A stretch of 14,103 nt of DNA from Alphaproteobacteria bacterium (GTDB taxonomy: Bacteria > Pseudomonadota > Alphaproteobacteria > UBA8366). Positions 6,255 through 12,886 of the stretch are shown piece by piece. The DNA lies in assembly GCA_018665505.1 (NCBI GenBank), contig JABJCS010000035.1:1-14103 (forward strand). The letters run 5' to 3'. The notes beneath the pieces are model-generated. The model saw only the letters and a program-made list of their open reading frames with translations, was not told where the DNA came from and searched no databases. Numbering within the stretch: the first letter of the stretch is position 1; every line of letters begins with the position of its first letter. The position numbers and the translations under genes were made by a program.

Positions 6255-7361
6255 ATGCCGCTAAACGAAAAAAGTAAATCGGTTCTGAAGAAACTCGCCG
6301 TTATCGCGGGAATCGGTGTGACGTCGCTCATTTCGTATGAGGTTTTCTATTGGTTGACCCATGTCTACGAATACGACGCTCGGATCGAGGCGGAACTGAC
6401 GACGCTCTCCTCGCGCATCGACGGCGAAATCGAAAAGGTCTACGTCAAGGAAGGCGACCGGGTTAAACAAGGCGATCTGTTGGTCGCGCTGAAATCCGAG
6501 GTTCAGCAACTAAAAATCAAGGCCCTGGAAGCGGACCTCATCCGCGAAGAAGGGCAGCGCACGAAGATCGAGGCGGAGATGATCGCGTTCGAGCGCGATT
6601 TGAACTCTCGCCTCGCGACTAAACGCGAGACGATTAAAGCGCGGAAAGTTGAACACGCCACGATACGCAATCGTTTCGAACTGACGAGAAAGAACTTTGC
6701 GCGGGCCAAGATTCTCTTCGAGAAGAACTTGACGTCAAAGAAGAGTTTTGAAGAAGAGCAAAGTAAAGTTTTATTAATTGAAGCAGAAGTAGAAAATTCA
6801 GCGGCTAATATCAAAGTGGCAGAGCTGGAACTCGAAGAAGTGAAGTCGTCAAAATCAAGAATTGACGTATTGATTGCTGAAAAAAATATTAGAAATTTAA
6901 ATATATCTAAAATAAAAACGCTGATTAACCAAGAAAAAGCAAAATTAACCTATCATTTCGTCAAAAGCCCGATAAATGGCATCATTGACAGCGTATACAA
7001 ATACAAGGGCGAACACGTCGAAGAAGCGGAGCGAATGATCCTGCTGCACGATGAAAACTCCTTGTGGATCGAAGCCAATGTCGACGAATCCCAACTCCGG
7101 CATCTGGAGCTTGGCCAGCGGGTGATCATCGATATCGACGCATACCCCTATCCGTTCCAAGAATTCGACGGTGTCGTGACGTTCATCGGCAGCGTGACGA
7201 CCGCGCAGATGGCTGGCGGCCAAGCAACGGGGAACGGACGGTCGCGCAAACAAACCCAACGCATTCCCGTGCGCATGAAAATCCTCGATCCGCCGGAGAA
7301 GATCGCACCGGGCATGTTGGTTGAGGTGAATATTCAGATTTACGACCAAATCAGGTTCTGA
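6255..7361 (+). CDS. HlyD/EmrA-type membrane fusion (periplasmic adaptor) protein
   Basis: This 368-residue adaptor would link an inner-membrane pump to an outer-membrane channel. It has a short cytoplasmic tail, one membrane helix at about residues 14-34, a first lipoyl half (about 45-80, with RIDGEIEKVYVKEGDRVKQG), and a long proline-free coiled coil (about 82-232). The second lipoyl half follows (KSPINGIIDSVYKYKGEHV), then beta-barrel and membrane-proximal domains ending in PGMLVEVNI. The hairpin tip has R150, L154 and S161, resembling the R-L-S contact of adaptors that dock on TolC-type channels; this is a loose match. I chose the ATG at 6255 because an upstream in-frame start would overlap der and add non-homologous residues. 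The ribosome binding site is weak (GCGGA, close to the start). Its stop overlaps the next gene's start by one base. The second coiled-coil half is unusually AT-rich. Confidence 0.88.
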   Translation: MPLNEKSKSVLKKLAVIAGIGVTSLISYEVFYWLTHVYEYDARIEAELTTLSSRIDGEIEKVYVKEGDRVKQGDLLVALKSEVQQLKIKALEADLIREEGQRTKIEAEMIAFERDLNSRLATKRETIKARKVEHATIRNRFELTRKNFARAKILFEKNLTSKKSFEEEQSKVLLIEAEVENSAANIKVAELELEEVKSSKSRIDVLIAEKNIRNLNISKIKTLINQEKAKLTYHFVKSPINGIIDSVYKYKGEHVEEAERMILLHDENSLWIEANVDESQLRHLELGQRVIIDIDAYPYPFQEFDGVVTFIGSVTTAQMAGGQATGNGRSRKQTQRIPVRMKILDPPEKIAPGMLVEVNIQIYDQIRF

Positions 7362-8725
7362 TGAACCTCGAGAAATTCGACTGGCGTGTCATCCTCACCA
7401 TCGCGACCGTCGCGATGATGTTGCAACAAGCGTTCTCCTATGTCTGTCAGATCGCCATGCCGATTCTGGCCGATAGAATCGCGGAAGATTTTGGCATCTC
7501 CCGTGCCTGGCTTGGGTTCTATCTGTTCCTGCAGAACATCGCGGCGATTATCGGCGCCATGGGTTGTGGTGGATTCATTTTGCGATACGGTGCATTGCGG
7601 ATCAGCCAATGGTGCCTGATCTTGATGGGCGGCAGCCTATTCGTGGTCTCGACAGGGGTGCTTTGGCTCTACCCGTTGGGGGCGATCTTGCTTGGGATGG
7701 CGGCCGTCTCCACACCGGCGAGCTCGCATATCTTGGCGCGGGTTTGTCCACCCCGCATCGCTCCGGTGGTGTTTTCGATCAAGCAGACTGGGGTGCCAGT
7801 AGGCAGTTTGATCGGTGGCTTGTTGATCCCTTTCCTGTTGAGCATCAGCGTCTACAGCGCGGTGTTTCGCACGCCCATTCATCTCGACGCCTATGGCACC
7901 GCCTTTGTCGCGGGATTGCTGGTCTATTGTGTCGTCCTCGCGTTACAGCCGATCCGGGCGCATTTCGATGCCGACCGGCAACCGGACGTAAAGTTCTCTT
8001 TCTCCGGGGTTTCGGAGACGATGAAATTGGTCATCTCGAACCCGCAATTGCGCGATCTGTCCTTGGGCGCGTTCGCGTTCGGTGGGCTGCAAGCAATCTT
8101 TTCGGGATTCATCATTCTGTTCATGATCGATGGGCTGAATTACAGCGAGGCCGAAGCGGGATCCACTTTCGCGATCTCGGCGGTGACGGCGATCGGCGCG
8201 CGGATATTCTGGGGCTATCTTGGCAGCACTTTTACCTCCGCGCGTTTCGTCCTTGGCGGCATTGGTATCTTCGGCGGCGTCGCGGCAATTCTGACGGGGT
8301 TTTACGATATTCGTTGGAGTTATTCGTTAATTCTCGCGGTGGCGATTCTGTACAACATTACGGCGTTGAGTTGGCACGGGATATTGCTGGCGGAGACTGC
8401 GCGGCTCGCGCCTTCCGATATGGTCGGCGGCGTGACTGGCAGTGTGCTCGCCTTTACCAGCGTCGCGATGATGATCTATCCGGCGTTCTATGGCGGTCTG
8501 CTCGCGATCACGGAGTCTTATAGCGTGGGGTTCATCATTTGTTCGGTGCCCTCTTTCATCGCCGGGGTGATCTTCTTCCGAAAGCCCATCGAAGCGCCGT
8601 GGACGCGTTCCATCTTGGCGGGCCTCGCTTGGTGTCTGCGCCTCGACCGATTAGCCTATGGCGCGGCCATCGCGATGGCCGGAGCGTTGATAGGAGTGTT
8701 CGCGGTCTATGTCCGGATGGTCTGA
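7361..8725 (+). CDS. MFS transporter paired with the HlyD-type adaptor
   Basis: This 454-residue major facilitator protein has about 12 hydrophobic segments, plus a further C-terminal one (near residues 430-450, YGAAIAMAGALIGVFAVYV). The FSIKQTGVP motif at residues 138-146, followed by GSLIGG, is seen in a proteobacterial MFS group of unassigned substrate and is the region usually called motif C or its neighbour. A hydrophilic central loop (HFDADRQPDVKFSF, about residues 205-220) separates the two six-helix halves. The ATG overlaps the adaptor's TGA (TGATG), so the two proteins are almost certainly made together. Adaptors of this type normally pair with 14-TM EmrB-like (DHA2) transporters, which this does not resemble by eye. 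Substrate is unknown; export of a drug or metabolite is inferred from the adaptor only. Confidence 0.88.
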   Translation: MNLEKFDWRVILTIATVAMMLQQAFSYVCQIAMPILADRIAEDFGISRAWLGFYLFLQNIAAIIGAMGCGGFILRYGALRISQWCLILMGGSLFVVSTGVLWLYPLGAILLGMAAVSTPASSHILARVCPPRIAPVVFSIKQTGVPVGSLIGGLLIPFLLSISVYSAVFRTPIHLDAYGTAFVAGLLVYCVVLALQPIRAHFDADRQPDVKFSFSGVSETMKLVISNPQLRDLSLGAFAFGGLQAIFSGFIILFMIDGLNYSEAEAGSTFAISAVTAIGARIFWGYLGSTFTSARFVLGGIGIFGGVAAILTGFYDIRWSYSLILAVAILYNITALSWHGILLAETARLAPSDMVGGVTGSVLAFTSVAMMIYPAFYGGLLAITESYSVGFIICSVPSFIAGVIFFRKPIEAPWTRSILAGLAWCLRLDRLAYGAAIAMAGALIGVFAVYVRMV

Positions 8726-8784
8726 CGGCGCCGTTCCATCGCAAGTAATGGAGTGGAAAGCATGCTTCCTGGAACGATGAAGAA

Positions 8785-9990
8785 GTGAAATCCCGGCCGC
8801 CGCTGCTGGTGACCGCCGCGCTATCTATCTGTCTTATCCTCGGGCAATTGCCGATTATGGCGGTTCCTGCTCTCACCGTCGAATTGGCGGATGAATGGCA
8901 ATTGACCGCGTCGGAGATCGGTTGGCTTGGGGGAATTTACTTCGCTGGTTATGCGCTCGCCTTACCGTTTCTGACCGGCGCTGCGAGCCGGATGGACGGG
9001 CGAATTGTATATGTGATTGCGGCCCTCATTAGTGCCATCGCTTCCGTCATGGCTGCACTGTTCGCGGATAATTTTTGGTGGGGGCTGGCGCTGCGGTTTA
9101 TCGCCGGTGTCGGCTTTGCCGGTATACATATCGTCGGCATGAAATTACTTGCGGACAGGTTGGCGGGCGATGCCCAGGCACGGGCAAGCGCGATTTATAC
9201 CGGCGCGTTCGCCGTCGGCAGCGGCTGTTCCTTTCTGTCCGCGGGGTTTCTGTCGGGCACATTTGGGTGGCAGGCCGCGTTTCTCGCGGCGGGCGGCGGT
9301 GCGCTATTGTCGATCCCCATATTGGTGCTGATTGGCTCTCCGTTGGCGGGAAGCGAGATACGTTCGCGCAGATTGTTCCCGGATTTTGCGGCCGCACTCG
9401 GAGATAGGGAGATTGTCCGCTATGTCGTTGCCTACGCGGGAAATCTTTGGGAAGTGTTCGCGGTGCGCGTCTGGTTTGTGCCTATCCTGATCTTTAACGC
9501 CGCTGCAAATGACGCGACGGCGCGGAATTGGGATCCGACTGTTGTCGCGGGCCTGTCGGTACTTGTGGCCGTGCCACTCAATCTTGCATTCGCGGAGGCC
9601 GGTGTACGGTGGGGACGCCGAAAAGTCATCTTTGCGGTATCACTTGCATCGGTTTTGGTTTGCGGCGTGCTGGGTTGGCAGGCGGCGGGACCTTATTTTC
9701 TGGTCCTTGTACTGATGTTGCTTCATGGCGTTACGAGTTACGGCGATGTTGGCGCCATCGCAGGCGGCGTTGTCACAGCTTCAACCGGAGAGACAAGAGC
9801 GGCGGCTTTGGCGCTTTTCGGTATTATCGGTTTTACGTTCGGCTTCCTTGGCCCCCTGACGGTCGGATTGGCGATTGACCTCAGCGGCGGGCGCGAAGAA
9901 CCATTGGCCTGGCTTTCTGGATTTGCGGTGATGGCCTTTGGGTCGGTGCTATCCGGCGCGGCCATGGTCTGGAGGCAGAAAGCCGAGTGA
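8785..9990 (+). CDS. MFS transporter (second, about 12 TM)
   Basis: This 401-residue major facilitator protein starts with helix 1 almost immediately (TAALSICLILGQLPIM). It shows a helix 2-3 loop of the motif A type (FLTGAASRMDGR, about residues 65-76) and RFIAGVGFAGIHIVGMKLLADRL near residues 105-127. About twelve hydrophobic segments are readable. It is not obviously a duplicate of the preceding MFS gene. The start is GTG at 8785 with GGAA at 8771-8774. The ATG nearby at 8777 is followed by a stop within four codons, so it is not usable. It begins 59 nt after the previous gene and may be part of the same transcript. It ends 11 nt before the convergent response-regulator gene. Substrate cannot be told from sequence; both import and export are possible. 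Confidence 0.87.
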   Translation: MKSRPPLLVTAALSICLILGQLPIMAVPALTVELADEWQLTASEIGWLGGIYFAGYALALPFLTGAASRMDGRIVYVIAALISAIASVMAALFADNFWWGLALRFIAGVGFAGIHIVGMKLLADRLAGDAQARASAIYTGAFAVGSGCSFLSAGFLSGTFGWQAAFLAAGGGALLSIPILVLIGSPLAGSEIRSRRLFPDFAAALGDREIVRYVVAYAGNLWEVFAVRVWFVPILIFNAAANDATARNWDPTVVAGLSVLVAVPLNLAFAEAGVRWGRRKVIFAVSLASVLVCGVLGWQAAGPYFLVLVLMLLHGVTSYGDVGAIAGGVVTASTGETRAAALALFGIIGFTFGFLGPLTVGLAIDLSGGREEPLAWLSGFAVMAFGSVLSGAAMVWRQKAE

Positions 9991-10001
9991 ACTAAGGGCG
10001 A

Positions 10002-10400
10002 CTATTCTAAACGGGCAAAGTCAGCGCCATTCTTTTCGACATATTGCCGGACCAGGGTGACAACTTGGTCCGCGAACTCCGCTGAATCGGGATTAGGATT
10101 GAAGCTGACGGCGATGGCGTTGGAGAGCGGCGTCAATAAGGCGATGCTTTTCTCATTGGTGTCGCCATTTTGCAGCGAAGCGGAAATGCTGCTCAGAACG
10201 CCGCAGAGGTCCGCGACATGCATGAACCCTGTATTGGAAAGACGCTCGCTCACATCCACGGCAAATTGCGAAAGGCTGGCGACCTTCGCCTTAATCGCAT
10301 CGTCTACTCGTTCTTCCTCGTAGGCGGGAACGATGTCGGCGACCAAAGCGGCGATTTCAGGGCCGTTGCGTTGTAGCCTTTGTTCGTTGATCTCGGTTTT
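10002..10400 (-). pseudogene. C-terminal half of the response regulator, in the -1 frame
   Basis: From about 10400 downward, the frame one base behind the receiver-domain frame encodes a sensible continuation. It begins K-T-E-I-N-E-Q-R-L-Q-R-N-G-P-E-I-A-A-L and runs through VADIVPAYEEERVDDAIKAK and FMHVADLCGVLSSISASL to the TAG at 10002-10004. It is helical, acidic and fits the C-terminal domain found after receiver domains in a group of alphaproteobacterial response regulators. There is no independent start: the nearest is a TTG at 10344-10346 with no ribosome binding site. It is therefore best read as the separated end of the gene at 10304-10975, split by a one-base deletion or joined by -1 slippage at four A (plus-strand TTTT 10397-10400). 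It converges with the MFS gene. Confidence 0.7.
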
Positions 10401-10975
10401 GCTTCCGCGATAAGCTTTTGCAGCTCGAATTCATCGACTTCTTCACCGCGCGCTTTGGAGCCCAACGTATTGGGAACTTCGACGAGATCGAGTTTCAGCC
10501 CATCTTCTGAATCGTCTTGCTCGCGGTCAGCGCGCCTTTGTGGCCCGATGTATTCGGTGGTGACCACGAATGGCTGGCGTTCGGCCGCGAGCGAACTGAT
10601 TCGTTTCATCAAATCGTTCGTCGAAAGCGGCTTCAACATCAGGTCGTCGACGCCGCTTTCGATGATTTTTTTGACTAGATCTCCATCGGGCATTCTGAGA
10701 GTGACCATGATGGTCACGAACGGATTGTTCCCGAGTTCACCGTGACGGATGGCTGCAATGACGTCGAAAGCTCGATTGTCTTCCATTTGAGCGTCGATCA
10801 ATAATAAATCGGGAGCCGATTTCCGGAAGGCCTCTTCCAATTTTGCAATCGTCGAGCAATCTTGGATACTGCTGTATCCTTCTTGTGCGAGCGCGCTTCG
10901 CAAGCCAACACGAAACTGCTGATCCTCGTCGGCAAACACGAAGTTGACGTTTGCTCTATTGTCGCGATCCGCCAC
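10304..10975 (-). CDS. Response regulator (receiver domain), frameshifted at its C-terminal side
   Basis: The N-terminal receiver domain is complete. Residue numbers below count from a TTG at 10979-10981; subtract two for the GTG start. It has the acidic cluster A-D-E-D (D18-D20), phospho-acceptor D63 in LLLIDAQMED, T94 in IMVTLRMPDG and K117 in LMLKPLS. A charged linker (EYIGPQRRADREQDD and on) follows. No DNA-binding output domain is visible. The frame then runs into a low-quality tail and TAG at 10304-10306. The natural continuation lies in the -1 frame (10002-10400); joined, the product would be about 324 residues. I chose the GTG at 10973-10975 because AGGGA is 8 nt upstream of it and too close to the TTG. 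No sensor kinase is adjacent. The receiver probably works through protein contact, which is inference. Confidence 0.8.
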   Translation of the reverse strand: MADRDNRANVNFVFADEDQQFRVGLRSALAQEGYSSIQDCSTIAKLEEAFRKSAPDLLLIDAQMEDNRAFDVIAAIRHGELGNNPFVTIMVTLRMPDGDLVKKIIESGVDDLMLKPLSTNDLMKRISSLAAERQPFVVTTEYIGPQRRADREQDDSEDGLKLDLVEVPNTLGSKARGEEVDEFELQKLIAEAKPRSTNKGYNATALKSPLWSPTSFPPTRKNE

Positions 10976-11068
10976 TAGCAAATTCCCTTTTGGATGGAAC
11001 TATACGACCTTGTTGACCAAATAAACCTATAGCGCGTGACTGCCAAAAGAGAAATGGGCCAAAAATGG

Positions 11069-11089
11069 CGATATGTGCAACGCATATCG
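11069..11089. promoter_or_regulatory. 21-bp dyad between response regulator and cupin genes
   Basis: CGATATG (11069-11075) and CATATCG (11083-11089) are perfect inverses. Adding a G-T wobble and one more pair extends the symmetry to 9 + 3 + 9 positions around CAA. It lies in the 200-bp divergent region, 89 bp before the cupin start. Downstream of it, TATACT at 11125-11130 could be the cupin -10, though the -35 is poor. This is a candidate operator for either divergent gene. Confidence 0.35.
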
Positions 11090-11177
11090 GTTGATGGTGC
11101 CGTCAGCATGTCTTGCAATCGTCGTATACTGGCGCAACGTTATTACCAAATGCTGACTCACCACTGAGGACTGAAAA

Positions 11178-11594
11178 ATGGATATCAAACGTGCGGGCGC
11201 TCGTTCGACGAAAATGGCGCCGGAGGATAAGTTCACCGGACAGGTTTGGCAGGATGAGGTGCTGGTAGGTGAAGACCCGTCCCGTATGCGTGCGACGAAT
11301 GTGTCGTTTAGTCCGGGCGCGCGCACCGCGTGGCATGCGCACCCCGTTGGCCAGACGCTCTACTGCGTCTCTGGCATTGGGCGTGTCCAGTTGGAGGGTG
11401 AGCAGGTCCAGGAGTTGCATCCAGGCGACACGGCGATGATTCCACCGGATACCCGCCATTGGCATGGTGCGGCACCCGACCGGATTTTCGTCCACCTCGC
11501 GATGTCCGAGGTCAACGATCAGAGGGAAGGAACCGCTTGGTTCGAAAAAGTAACCGATGACGACTACGTCAAGCCGACTGCCTCCGTCGAATAG
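11178..11594 (+). CDS. Small cupin protein, hydroxynitrile-lyase-like metal site
   Basis: This 138-residue single-domain cupin is probably cytoplasmic. Cupin motif 1 (GARTAWHAHPVGQTLYCVSG) supplies H53, H55 and Q59. Motif 2 (PGDTAMIPPDTRHWHGA) supplies H94, with H96 beside it. A three-His one-Gln site at exactly this spacing, with Gln in place of the usual cupin Glu, is what I recall for the manganese cupin hydroxynitrile lyase from Granulicella. Relatives are often labelled (R)-mandelonitrile lyase or simply cupin protein, so the true reaction here is open. The start is secure: ATG at 11178 with GAGGA 7 nt upstream. A 10-bp GC hairpin follows its stop. It stands alone between a divergent response regulator and the dehydrogenase pair. 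Confidence 0.88.
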   Translation: MDIKRAGARSTKMAPEDKFTGQVWQDEVLVGEDPSRMRATNVSFSPGARTAWHAHPVGQTLYCVSGIGRVQLEGEQVQELHPGDTAMIPPDTRHWHGAAPDRIFVHLAMSEVNDQREGTAWFEKVTDDDYVKPTASVE

Positions 11595-11602
11595 CGAAGA
11601 TT

Positions 11603-11628
11603 CGCCGCCGCACCAACTTGCGGCGGCG
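11603..11628 (+). terminator. GC-rich hairpin after the cupin gene
   Basis: CGCCGCCGCA (11603-11612) and TGCGGCGGCG (11619-11628) form a perfect 10-bp stem with a 6-nt loop, starting 8 nt after the cupin stop. No T-run follows on either side, so it is either a Rho-assisted or pausing terminator or an mRNA 3'-end stabiliser. Confidence 0.5.
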
Positions 11629-11742
11629 TGATCGAAAACTAAGTTTCACCTGTAATAGAGATACGGTGCATTGCGCCATATGACGCTCGTGATGTCGCGG
11701 GCGTGCGATCTCCGCCGTTGTAGAAGACCTGGAGCAAAAGAT

Positions 11743-12873
11743 ATGAAATTTAGTTTTACGGACGAGCAACAGGAGTTTCGATCCGTTCTCCGTCGTTTCT
11801 TGGAAGATAAATCGCCGACAACCGAAGTTCGTCGTCTCATGGAGACTGACGAAGGATGCGATCCGGAAGTCTGGCGGCAATTGAGCCAAGAGTTGGGCCT
11901 GACGGCGATCCATATTCCTGAGAGCTACGGCGGCCAAGGTTTTGGTGTCGGCGAGCTTGCCATCGCGGTAGAGGAAATGGGACGCGCCTTACTGTGCGCG
12001 CCGTATTTCGCGTCCACCGTGCTTGCGGCGACAGCCATCCTGAAAGCGGGCAGCGAGGATCAAAAGCAACTCATGTTGCCGGAAATCGCTTCGGGCGAGA
12101 CTGTCGCGACCCTTGCCCTGGCTGAGGAAAGCGGTGCTTGGGACACGTCCGGCGTCGGAATGACGGCCACGGCGAATGGCGATAAATATACGCTTGAGGG
12201 AACGAAGAGTTTCGTCCTCGACGGATGTACCGCCGGGGTCATTGTCGTGGTGGCACGCAAAGCCGGCTCCAGCGGAGACGACGGTGTGTCATTCTTCACC
12301 GTCGCAGGAGACGCCGCGGGCCTTGAGCGAACGCAACTCAACTCCATGGACCCGACCCGTAAGTTGGCGCGGCTGACGTTCAGTGGTGTTGACGCAGAAT
12401 TGCTCGGCGAAGAGGGGGGTGCTGCCGAACCTCTGGCGGAGACGCTCGACGTCGCCGCGATTTGTCTTGCGAATGAGATGGTCGGTGGTGCCGAGCGGTT
12501 GCGCGAATCCGCGGTTGAATACGCCAATATGCGGGTCCAGTTCGGCCGCGCCATTGGTTCCTTCCAGACGTTGAAACATAAGGCCGCAGATATGTTGCTG
12601 GAGGTCGAATTGGCCAAGTCCGCAGCCTACTACGCCGCCGCCGCGGCGGATGAGGACGACGAGGAAGTCTCGGCCTTGGCATCGCTGGCGAAAGCCGCTG
12701 CTGCTGACGTCTATATGCAAACCGCCGTTCATACGGTGCAAATCCATGGCGGCATCGGCTTCACTTGGGATAACGACACGCATCTGTGGTTCAAGCGCGC
12801 GAAGAGTTCCGAGGTCTTTCTCGGCGGCTCGGCCTATCACCGCGAGCGCTTGATGCAGCAATGGAACGTTTGA
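11743..12873 (+). CDS. Acyl-CoA dehydrogenase family protein (small partner)
   Basis: This 376-residue FAD-dependent dehydrogenase would introduce the alpha-beta double bond into an acyl-CoA. The N-terminal helical domain starts MKFSFTDEQQEFRSVLRRFL. A middle beta domain begins at about 124 with LALAEESGAWD in place of the common TEP-x-AGSD. The C-terminal helical domain has RVQFGRAIGSFQTLKHKAAD and GGIGFTWDNDTHLWFKRAKS. In MCAD-type enzymes the catalytic Glu falls where this protein has Asp (D343). I chose the ATG at 11743 because the family begins there and GGAG lies 8 nt upstream; an in-frame start at 11671 would add 24 unrelated residues. The next dehydrogenase gene starts 13 nt downstream with AGGAGG between, so the pair is an operon and probably a heteromer. 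The substrate is not evident. Confidence 0.9.
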   Translation: MKFSFTDEQQEFRSVLRRFLEDKSPTTEVRRLMETDEGCDPEVWRQLSQELGLTAIHIPESYGGQGFGVGELAIAVEEMGRALLCAPYFASTVLAATAILKAGSEDQKQLMLPEIASGETVATLALAEESGAWDTSGVGMTATANGDKYTLEGTKSFVLDGCTAGVIVVVARKAGSSGDDGVSFFTVAGDAAGLERTQLNSMDPTRKLARLTFSGVDAELLGEEGGAAEPLAETLDVAAICLANEMVGGAERLRESAVEYANMRVQFGRAIGSFQTLKHKAADMLLEVELAKSAAYYAAAAADEDDEEVSALASLAKAAAADVYMQTAVHTVQIHGGIGFTWDNDTHLWFKRAKSSEVFLGGSAYHRERLMQQWNV

Positions 12874-12886
12874 GGAGGACGGAACG

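Noticed and set aside
6880..6886. Run of seven A inside the adaptor gene as a slippage site
   Set aside because: The frame is intact on both sides and the encoded coiled coil continues normally, so there is no sign that a shifted product is used.
8725..8734. ACGGCGCCGT palindrome at the stop of the first MFS gene as a terminator
   Set aside because: It has no loop and no T-run, so it cannot form a useful hairpin. A 10-bp palindrome in GC-rich DNA is unremarkable.
7361..9990. The two MFS genes as a recent tandem duplication
   Set aside because: Their sequences differ throughout, including the motif regions and length (454 and 401 residues). I see no shared segments beyond general MFS character.
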